NCBI GenBank assembly: GCA_014762485.1
Contig: JABURU010000253.1
Coordinates: 1 to 5,415, forward strand
DNA: 5,415 nt
Source of the DNA: Gammaproteobacteria bacterium
Lineage (GTDB): Bacteria > Pseudomonadota > Gammaproteobacteria > Thiohalospirales > Thiohalospiraceae
Reading direction: 5' to 3'
Under the pieces are notes generated by a model that made no database searches, had not been told where the DNA came from, and saw nothing but the letters and a program-made list of their open reading frames with translations. Made by a program: the position numbers and the translations under genes. Of the stretch, positions 1 to 5,054 are shown piece after piece. Position 1 is the stretch's first letter. Each line of letters opens with the position of its first letter.

Positions 1-12
1 TTTTTTTTTTTT
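1..12. repeat. Homopolymer run of 12 T at the window edge
   Basis: The window opens with twelve consecutive T residues, the longest homopolymer in it. It lies inside what should be the coding region of the broken MOSC gene, where it would encode a run of lysines. It may be a sequencing or assembly artefact at a contig end rather than genuine sequence. Confidence 0.6.
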
Positions 13-221
13 CGTCTCTGTGCGTCCACCTGTCGCTTCTTGGAGTAGTTCGTTGGCCGCTTCAGATGTGTCTATGTTATAAGGGTTACCTGGCGTCGAC
101 CAGGACGGTTACGCTTGTCGCCCTCCAGCCCCGTTTTGGTGTCGATGTGGCCCTGGTGTATTTCTTCTATTGCGCCCTTTATGCCAGCAGGGCGAATGGC
201 TATGCCGAGTAATTGGGCCAT
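1..221 (-). pseudogene. MOSC-domain protein, N-terminal part, frame broken and cut by the window edge
   Basis: The minus strand reads from an ATG at 221-219 for 49 residues to a TAG at 74-72. The protein starts MAQLLGIAIRPAG and continues with GLEGDKRNRPGRRQVTLIT (residues 31-49). This matches the N-terminus of MOSC-domain proteins (LLGIA-R-, then G-GD-, then -PG-RQVT-), a family related to the molybdenum-cofactor sulfurase C-terminal domain that carries sulfur on a conserved cysteine. That cysteine lies beyond the region present. A MOSC domain needs about 140 residues or more, so the TAG is premature. A neighbouring frame is open from about position 75 to the left edge (25 codons, beginning IDTSEAANELL), which suggests a one-base indel near 74-82, but its fit to MOSC is weak. 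The start overlaps the stop of the DUF1415 gene (TAATG), which points to coupled translation. The break may be a real mutation or an error near the contig end, next to the T12 run. The MOSC call is fairly firm; pseudogene status is uncertain. Confidence 0.6.
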
Positions 222-778
222 TAGTCGTCTGCCGCCTGTTGGCATTGATGTAATATTGTTCGCATTTTCTCATTACCGTATTTATCCATCAGGCGAATAT
301 TGCGTTGCGGGATCTTGTCCGGTGAGGGGTGGTCTCCGATGGCGAGGGTCACGCTCTCTTCGCGCAGGATATGTAACACCGGGTAGGGCGAACGGTTAGT
401 AAAGTTCTCCGCATCATCATATTGGGTGTCGGCAAACTGGTAGTCGGGATGCAGGCTGGCGATTTGAAACGCCCCTTCCAGGGCCTTGTTCTGCAACAGT
501 TGATCGGCCTCATCAAGAAAGTCGTTATAGTCGAGAAAGTCTGTTAGCACTAACGGATGGATCAATACAGTGGTTTCCAGCTCTTGTATATTTGTATCGA
601 TTAGGCGCTGTATCTCATTTTCTAGATCGGTTAATAGCTGCGCCGTATCGCGGGCTTCGCTGACAACAAAGCGCACCTGGTCACCGAGGTAAGGTTTACG
701 GGCAAAGGGGCACAGGTTTAGCCCTATCACCACCTTCTCCAGCCAGGCGCGGGTATGGTTAATATACGTACTGTTCAT
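221..778 (-). CDS. DUF1415 family protein
   Basis: This 185-residue protein matches the DUF1415 family of uncharacterised, probably cytoplasmic proteins common in Proteobacteria. No biochemical role is known to me. Family-typical stretches are visible: the N-terminal TRAWLEKVVIGLNLCPFA (residues 9-26, with the Cys-Pro at 23-24), ASLHPDYQFA (107-116), NFTNRSPYPVLHILRE (125-140) and the IPQRNI segment (156-161). The length is normal and no signal peptide or membrane segment is seen. The ATG at 778-776 overlaps the TGA of the upstream DUF3820 gene by 4 bp (ATGA), and its TAA shares one base with the MOSC start (TAATG), so it is a middle gene of a coupled operon. The conserved Cys, His and Arg residues would suit a ligand- or metal-binding role, but that is only inference. 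Family assignment is confident; function is unknown. Confidence 0.9.
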   Translation of the reverse strand: MNSTYINHTRAWLEKVVIGLNLCPFARKPYLGDQVRFVVSEARDTAQLLTDLENEIQRLIDTNIQELETTVLIHPLVLTDFLDYNDFLDEADQLLQNKALEGAFQIASLHPDYQFADTQYDDAENFTNRSPYPVLHILREESVTLAIGDHPSPDKIPQRNIRLMDKYGNEKMRTILHQCQQAADD

Positions 779-1008
779 GATGGGCTGCGCAGCGGGGTAA
801 ACAGGTATTCTAAGCCATTGATCTTGATTTCATGCACTATGCGTAACATCCTGCCCAGCTCTCCTTCGGGAAACCCTTTATTCGCAAACCAGACGACATA
901 GGGCTCAGGCAGGTCGATCAATAGCCGGTTGGCATATTTGCCAAATGGCATGCGATAGGCCACCAGCTTTAATAACAGCGCAGAGTCAAACGGCAGCGCA
1001 TCATTCAT
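775..1008 (-). CDS. DUF3820 family small protein
   Basis: This is a 77-residue protein of the DUF3820 family (Pfam describes it as a putative quorum-sensing-regulated virulence factor; the function is not established). The hallmark block is visible: LVAYRMPFGKYANRLLIDLP (residues 15-34), then PYVVWFANKGFPEGELGRML (36-55). There is no signal peptide or membrane helix, so it is probably cytoplasmic. I chose the ATG at 1008-1006. A TTG at 1014-1012 in the same frame would add two residues, and neither start has a clear Shine-Dalgarno sequence. The gap to the upstream thioredoxin-fold gene is 14 bp and the stop overlaps the DUF1415 start (ATGA), so expression is probably by operon and translational coupling. 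Length is normal for the family. Confidence 0.85.
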   Translation of the reverse strand: MNDALPFDSALLLKLVAYRMPFGKYANRLLIDLPEPYVVWFANKGFPEGELGRMLRIVHEIKINGLEYLFTPLRSPS

Positions 1009-1022
1009 CGCCAATATACCGG

Positions 1023-1409
1023 TTAGGCAAACCGTTCGCGCAGGTGAAGGATGATCTCATCCGACTCGTAGAGCCATTGCTGGTTACCCTGATCATCGGT
1101 GATTTGCAGGCAGGGTACTTTCCATTCACCGCCACCGGCGATTAAATCTTCCCGGTGTGTCATATCTTTTTGTGCATCACGCAGTTCAATATTCAATGAC
1201 AGGCGCTGCATTTCACGGCGTACCTTGATGCAAAACGGGCAAGCCTGAAACTGGTAGAGTTTAAGCTGAGCCGTTTGCTGATCAACCTTCACCTGTTCAG
1301 TCGCTTCGCGCGTTACTCCTTTGGGTGTGGTTAACCAGTTAATAGTTAGGACGATGGGGGTTAAAACGATACGAAGAGTGCGAAAAAACCAGCGGATGAA
1401 AAATCTCAT
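1023..1409 (-). CDS. Membrane-anchored glutaredoxin/GST N-terminal-like thioredoxin-fold protein
   Basis: This 128-residue protein has one probable N-terminal membrane helix (about residues 11-27, after the basic start MRFFIRWFFR), a polar linker to about residue 48, and a single thioredoxin-fold domain (about 49-127). The domain begins LKLYQFQACPFCIKVRREM and holds a CPFC dithiol (Cys57, Cys60), the cis-proline motif KVPCL (97-101, Pro99) and the glutathione-site-like WLYESDEII (112-120). These are typical of glutaredoxins and GST N-terminal domains; no GST C-terminal helical domain follows. The likely role is a glutathione-dependent dithiol/disulfide oxidoreductase tethered to the inner membrane. 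With only one helix and Arg/Lys on both sides, topology is uncertain, but a cytoplasmic domain is favoured because Grx folds normally work there. It is the first gene of the minus-strand operon and is divergent from the antiporter. Its Shine-Dalgarno sequence is weak. Confidence 0.85.
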   Translation of the reverse strand: MRFFIRWFFRTLRIVLTPIVLTINWLTTPKGVTREATEQVKVDQQTAQLKLYQFQACPFCIKVRREMQRLSLNIELRDAQKDMTHREDLIAGGGEWKVPCLQITDDQGNQQWLYESDEIILHLRERFA

Positions 1410-1451
1410 AAGAACAAAAACCTGAAAATCGATACTATTAACGAGGAGAGA

Positions 1452-1481
1452 ATTATATCATTCTTACAGGTGAGGGGTGAA
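1452..1481 (-). promoter_or_regulatory. Candidate sigma70 promoter for the minus-strand operon
   Basis: On the minus strand a perfect TATAAT (1457-1452) is preceded by TTCACC (1481-1476) at an 18-bp spacing. The -35 matches TTGACA at four of six positions. It sits about 45 bp upstream of the thioredoxin-fold start in the 121-bp divergent region and points the right way. This is found by eye only; no equally good plus-strand promoter for the antiporter was seen in the same region. Confidence 0.35.
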
Positions 1482-1530
1482 TGAGTCCGTGATTTCCCCA
1501 CTAAATGTAGAGTTACGAGTGAGAGAGTAG

Positions 1531-3132
1531 ATGTATGACACTTTATTGATTGGGGCCGCCTTTATTTGCGGGTTATTGGCAAGATTGATAGGCCTGCCTC
1601 CTATGGTGGGTTACCTGGTTGCGGGATTTGTACTGTTTATCGCCGACATACAGGCCGGCCATGCTGTCGATATGGTGGCGGAAATTGGCGTGACACTGTT
1701 GTTATTCACTATTGGCCTGAAGCTTAAACTCCACACCCTGACTCGCTCGCATGTATGGGGGGTGGCGTCGCTGCACATGCTGCTGATTACCGTCTTGTTT
1801 AGCCTGATAATCTGGGGTCTGCTTTACCTGGCTGCCGGCATGTTGCCACAGCTGGACTGGCAAAGCCTGTTGATCATTGCCTTCGCTCTCAGCTTTTCCA
1901 GCACGGTGTTTGCGGTAAAGGTGCTGGAGGATCGTGGTGAACTGTCATCTATGTATGGCCGCATAGGGGTTGGTATTCTGATTGTGCAAGATATCGCGGC
2001 GGTGGTCTTCCTGGCGGCCTCCACCGGTAAAATCCCGACACTGACATCGCTCAGCTTACTATTATTGCTGATTCCCATGCGCTGGCTCTTCCTCCGTATT
2101 ATGGATCGTTGTAGTCATGATGAATTATTAATGCTGTTTGGTTTAACCGTCGCACTGGGAGGCGCTGAATTCTTCTCCGCCATTAATATTAAGGGTGATC
2201 TGGGTGCCCTGGTGTTTGGGGTGATGCTAGCGGGGCACGAACGAACCAATGAGCTGTTTAAGTCGCTTTCCAGCTTTAAAGATATATTCCTGGTGGGCTT
2301 TTTCCTGACCATCGGTCTGAACGGCATTCCCGGGGGGGAGATGATCCTCGTGGCGCTGATCCTGGTGCTCCTGATACCGCTGAAGAGCACGCTATTTTTC
2401 CTGCTGTTAACGCGGTTTAACCTGCGTAGCCGGACGGCCCTGTTGAGTTCTTTTAACCTCAGCAGCTACAGTGAGTTTGGTCTGATCGTTACCTCGATCG
2501 CGGTGGCCAATAACTGGCTGGCAAGTGATTGGCTGACTACACTGGCGATCGCCATATCACTCTCTTTTATCGTTGCCGCACCATTAAATACCCGGGCCTT
2601 GAGCCTGTATCAAAGATCTCGCGATACCCTAAGGCGTTTTCAAACCGGCAGCCGGATTCCCGAGGAAGAGGAATTAAGTCCTGGTAATGCCTCGGTGCTG
2701 ATCTTTGGTATGGGACGGATAGGTAGTGGGGCGTATGATGCGATGCGTAAGCAGGGCAATCATACCGTGGTGGGCATCGACCTGTCCCCGGAGGTTGTGC
2801 AGCGGCACAACCAGAAAGGCCGTAATGTCATACGCGCCAGTGCTACGGATTTCGACTTCTGGGCGCGATTGCAGTTAGACCACAATACCGTTTCGCTGGT
2901 GATGCTGGCGATGCCGCAACGCCAGGAGAACATTATTGCGGCTCAGTACCTGCGGGAGTATGGGTATACAGGACGGATCGCGGCAATGGCGAAGTTCCGT
3001 GATGATGCCGAGCCTTTGATGGCGGCGGGGGCCGACAGTGTGTTTAACCTGTATGCGGAAGCGGGCACCGGTTTTGCTCGTGATGCGATGCAGGGCATAC
3101 CACTACCAACCGGTACCTCTATTACGCCTTAA
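1531..3132 (+). CDS. CPA2 (Kef-type) cation:proton antiporter with TrkA-N domain
   Basis: This 533-residue inner-membrane protein has two parts. Residues 1 to about 355 form a Na+/H+ exchanger-type domain of about 12 hydrophobic helices, starting with LLIGAAFICGLLARLIGLPP. They include the PMVGYLVAG helix (24-32), GVTLLLFTIGLKL (53-65) and the conserved Gln-Asp pair in GILIVQDIAAVVF (Asp154), which in the CPA2 family is linked to ion binding. About residues 387-505 form a TrkA-N/RCK Rossmann domain with a nucleotide-binding loop GMGRIGSG (393-400) and an acidic end to the second strand (GIDLSP, Asp417). Such proteins exchange K+ or Na+ for H+ and are gated by nucleotide or ligand binding on the RCK domain. 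The ion cannot be read from sequence. Kef proteins usually carry GLE where this one has GLK (62-64). A GAGAGAG Shine-Dalgarno-like tract at 1521-1527 supports the ATG. No RCK_C domain is seen. Confidence 0.9.
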   Translation: MYDTLLIGAAFICGLLARLIGLPPMVGYLVAGFVLFIADIQAGHAVDMVAEIGVTLLLFTIGLKLKLHTLTRSHVWGVASLHMLLITVLFSLIIWGLLYLAAGMLPQLDWQSLLIIAFALSFSSTVFAVKVLEDRGELSSMYGRIGVGILIVQDIAAVVFLAASTGKIPTLTSLSLLLLLIPMRWLFLRIMDRCSHDELLMLFGLTVALGGAEFFSAINIKGDLGALVFGVMLAGHERTNELFKSLSSFKDIFLVGFFLTIGLNGIPGGEMILVALILVLLIPLKSTLFFLLLTRFNLRSRTALLSSFNLSSYSEFGLIVTSIAVANNWLASDWLTTLAIAISLSFIVAAPLNTRALSLYQRSRDTLRRFQTGSRIPEEEELSPGNASVLIFGMGRIGSGAYDAMRKQGNHTVVGIDLSPEVVQRHNQKGRNVIRASATDFDFWARLQLDHNTVSLVMLAMPQRQENIIAAQYLREYGYTGRIAAMAKFRDDAEPLMAAGADSVFNLYAEAGTGFARDAMQGIPLPTGTSITP

Positions 3133-3155
3133 CGAGTTCAGGTATGTCCGCCAAC

Positions 3156-3184
3156 TTGTTTGTTCTCTCTATGTTCTCTAAAAT
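3156..3184 (+). promoter_or_regulatory. Sigma70-like promoter of lexA-dinB
   Basis: TTGTTT (3156-3161) and TAAAAT (3179-3184) are separated by exactly 17 bp. The -10 matches TATAAT at five of six positions and the -35 has the TTG core. A start of transcription is expected near 3190-3192, giving a leader of roughly 15 nt before the lexA ATG at 3206. The left half of the lexA operator dyad fills the spacer and the -10 occupies the dyad's 6-bp centre, which fits a repressible promoter. The start site is inferred, not measured. Confidence 0.65.
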
Positions 3185-3202
3185 GAGAACATTGGGAGAA
3201 CA
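3161..3202. promoter_or_regulatory. 42-bp LexA operator dyad (two facing GTTC-N7-GTTC boxes)
   Basis: The left arm is TGTTCTCTCTATGTTCTC (3161-3178) and the right arm is GAGAACATTGGGAGAACA (3185-3202); they are inverted repeats matching at 16 of 18 positions around a TAAAAT centre. Each arm is itself a direct repeat with an 11-bp period: GTTC at 3162-3165 and 3173-3176, GAAC at 3187-3190 and 3198-3201. GTTC-N7-GTTC (GAAC-N7-GAAC on the other strand) is the established LexA box of Alphaproteobacteria. An inner palindromic reading, GTTC-N10-GAAC, is also possible. The site overlaps the promoter and the lexA Shine-Dalgarno sequence, so LexA binding here would repress the whole lexA-dinB operon. 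Binding by this LexA is inferred from position and half-site type. Confidence 0.75.
3194..3198 (+). promoter_or_regulatory. lexA ribosome binding site inside the operator
   Basis: GGGAG lies 7 nt before the lexA ATG at 3206 and fixes that start codon. It falls within the right arm of the operator dyad, so the same bases serve as repressor half-site flank and translation signal. Confidence 0.7.
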
Positions 3203-3205
3203 TAT

Positions 3206-3811
3206 ATGCTATCCAAGCGTCAGCAAGACACCTATCAATTTATTCGTGATTACATCCTTCGCCATGGTCACGGGCCGGTACTGGAGGAGATTGCCAACGG
3301 GCTCGGGATCCAGTCACGGGGCAGCGTGCATCGCTACGTACAGACGCTGGTGGATGCTGGGCTGATAGCGGTTGAGTCAGGCCGTCATCGTGGTATCAGC
3401 CTGCTGGAGGATAGTGGGGTGATGGCGCCCGCTACCAGCTTACCGATGGTGGGCCGTATTGCCGCGGGTCACCCCATCGAGGCGATACCGGGAGAGGAGC
3501 GCATAGACCTGGGCGAATTCTTTATGGGGCCAGGGCGTTTTGTACTCAAGGTACAGGGCGACTCTATGTGTGAGGCCGGCATCCTGGATGGCGACATGGT
3601 GGTGATACAGCAGGCCGATACCGCCAGTAACGGCGACATCGTTGTGGCCCTGATTGATCACGAGGTGGCGACACTTAAAACCTTGCTCAGGCATGATGAT
3701 GGCTCGCTGACACTAAGAGCAGAAAATAGCCTGATACCTCCTTTTCGCTACCCCGCTGATCGGGTACAGATTCAGGGGATAGTCGTTGGTCAGATGCGCA
3801 GCTACCGCTAA
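3206..3811 (+). CDS. lexA: LexA-family SOS repressor / autoprotease
   Basis: This 201-residue protein has the usual LexA length and layout. A winged helix-turn-helix covers about residues 1-67 (LSKRQQDTYQFIRDYI, then the turn and recognition region IANGLGIQSRGSVHRYVQTL, 29-48, and the wing ESGRHRGISLL). The C-terminal part (about 79-201) is an S24-type self-cleavage domain with the scissile Ala87-Gly88 in GRIAAGHP, catalytic Ser120 in QGDSM and Lys158 in EVATLKTL. In this family RecA filaments on damaged DNA trigger cleavage and derepress the SOS regulon. All catalytic residues are present, so it should be active. The recognition region SRGSVHRYV differs from the E. coli sequence (SPNAAEEHL) and looks more like the GTTC-binding LexA types, in keeping with the GTTC-based operator upstream. 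It may be a second, specialised LexA (a lexA2) if the genome also has a canonical copy. dinB follows after 2 bp. Confidence 0.95.
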   Translation: MLSKRQQDTYQFIRDYILRHGHGPVLEEIANGLGIQSRGSVHRYVQTLVDAGLIAVESGRHRGISLLEDSGVMAPATSLPMVGRIAAGHPIEAIPGEERIDLGEFFMGPGRFVLKVQGDSMCEAGILDGDMVVIQQADTASNGDIVVALIDHEVATLKTLLRHDDGSLTLRAENSLIPPFRYPADRVQIQGIVVGQMRSYR

Positions 3812-3813
3812 CC

Positions 3814-4986
3814 ATGAGTCGAGCCATCATTCATGTGGATATGGATGCCTTTTACGCCTCGGTAGAGGAGCGGGATCGCCCGGAGTTAAAAGGACGCCCC
3901 GTGATCATTGGTGCTCAGCCTGGTAGCCGGGGAGTGGTCTCCACGGCCAATTACGTGGCGCGGCGATATGGTGTGCACAGCGCGATGCCTATCTCACAGG
4001 CCGTCAAGCGTTGTCCCGACGGGATTGTTCTTCCCGGCAGGATGAGTGTGTATAGCGATGTGTCACGTCAGATACACGCCATTTTTCAGCGTTATACACC
4101 ACTCATTGAACCGCTGTCGCTGGATGAGGCCTTTCTCGATGTCAGTGCTAGCCGCTCACTATTTGGCTCTGCCGAATCTATCGCGCGACAAATCATTGAT
4201 GAAATAAGAGAAGAGCTACACTTGCCGGCCTCGGCCGGGGTAGCGCATAACAAGTTTCTTGCCAAAATTGCCTCGGATCTGCAGAAGCCCAATGGCCTGG
4301 TGGTGGTGGATGAGTCTCGACTAGAGGCATTTCTTCATCCATTACCGGTTACTCGCCTGTGGGGGGTAGGAAAAAATGCTGCGGTAAAACTACATGGCCT
4401 CGGTATTTATAGCGTGGCGGATATTCTACCGTTAGGGGAAGCTGAGCTATCACGATTGCTGGGCAAACAGGGACTGCATTTATGGCAGCTGGCTCATGGT
4501 CATGATCCACGCCCGGTGGTGTGTGAGCGAGAGGTGAAATCGATATCCAATGAAATCACTTTTGAGGTGGATATTCTTGATCCAGAGACCCTGCTGTCGG
4601 CGTTATTACAGTTAACCGAAAAGGTCGCCTGGCGCTTGCGCCAACAGGGGTTACAGGGACGCACGATACAGTTAAAGGTACGCTTTTCCGACTTTACCAC
4701 CCTGACTCGGGCGCAGACATTAGCCGCGAAAAGTGATCAGACCGTCGTGTTATGGCACACCGTGGAGGCATTATTCCAACATAAGTTGCCTACACCGATG
4801 CCACCGGTGCGCCTGATAGGGATGGGGATTAGTGGTTTTGAGGATATAAAACAGAGCCAGACCGAGCTCTTTGTAGAAGAGGATAGTTCCGCATCGCTGG
4901 TCGACAGGTTAAGTGACAATATTCGTAATCGTTTTTCAGGCATTAAGTTGCAACGTGCACGCAGTTTAAGGCGACACAAGGAGTAA
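3814..4986 (+). CDS. dinB: DNA polymerase IV (Y-family translesion polymerase)
   Basis: This 390-residue Y-family polymerase performs error-prone synthesis past damaged bases. The palm begins IIHVDMDAFYASVEERD (catalytic Asp9; Tyr14 at the steric-gate position that excludes ribonucleotides), and the second catalytic motif is SLDEAFLDV (Asp104, Glu105). The fingers carry YVARRYGVHSAMP (47-59), and SAGVAHNKFLAKIASDLQKP (140-159) is a conserved DinB block. A helix-hairpin-helix thumb includes RLWGVGKNAAVKLHGLGI (181-198). The little-finger domain spans about 242-342. A sliding-clamp-binding motif QTELF (349-353) follows, then a 37-residue basic tail ending RARSLRRHKE. E. coli Pol IV has 351 residues with its clamp motif at the very C-terminus, so this protein is longer. 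The ATG lies 2 bp after the lexA stop with no clear Shine-Dalgarno sequence, so it is probably translated by coupling to lexA and shares its SOS control. All catalytic residues are intact. Confidence 0.97.
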   Translation: MSRAIIHVDMDAFYASVEERDRPELKGRPVIIGAQPGSRGVVSTANYVARRYGVHSAMPISQAVKRCPDGIVLPGRMSVYSDVSRQIHAIFQRYTPLIEPLSLDEAFLDVSASRSLFGSAESIARQIIDEIREELHLPASAGVAHNKFLAKIASDLQKPNGLVVVDESRLEAFLHPLPVTRLWGVGKNAAVKLHGLGIYSVADILPLGEAELSRLLGKQGLHLWQLAHGHDPRPVVCEREVKSISNEITFEVDILDPETLLSALLQLTEKVAWRLRQQGLQGRTIQLKVRFSDFTTLTRAQTLAAKSDQTVVLWHTVEALFQHKLPTPMPPVRLIGMGISGFEDIKQSQTELFVEEDSSASLVDRLSDNIRNRFSGIKLQRARSLRRHKE

Positions 4987-4989
4987 CAA

Positions 4990-5010
4990 ATGGTTCGCTA
5001 CGCAGGGTAG
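4990..5010 (+). other. Possible six-codon mini-ORF between dinB and the FKBP gene
   Basis: A well-formed AGGAG (4979-4983), lying at the end of dinB, is followed 6 nt later by ATG (4990) and a short frame reading MVRYAG before TAG. It is the best Shine-Dalgarno/start pair in the 68-bp gap but codes for only six residues. It could be chance, a leader peptide, or a remnant. There is no supporting context such as a terminator/antiterminator pair. Confidence 0.15.
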
Positions 5011-5054
5011 TGGTGTAAAATAGGCTCAATATAGCGATTTACTAAAGGGATAAC

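Noticed and set aside
115..399. Plus-strand 94-residue frame
   Set aside because: It lies opposite the DUF1415 and MOSC coding regions, has a low-complexity composition and no recognisable domain.
2923..2940. Single GAGAACATT sequence inside the antiporter gene as another LexA box
   Set aside because: Only one half-site is present; the second GAAC at the 7-bp spacing is missing and the location is internal to a gene.
3161..3202. Rho-independent terminator for the antiporter gene
   Set aside because: The dyad can form a long stem but it is AT-balanced, has no following T-run, and coincides with a promoter and GTTC half-sites; an operator explains it better.
3144..3365. Plus-strand 73-residue frame overlapping the lexA promoter and start
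   Set aside because: It runs through the operator and out of frame through the well-conserved lexA N-terminus, and resembles no family; it is a shadow of lexA.
4987..5054. Terminator or strong promoter between dinB and the FKBP gene
   Set aside because: Only a 4-bp stem (CTAC/GTAG) and a TAAAAT without a usable -35 are visible, which is too little to call either.
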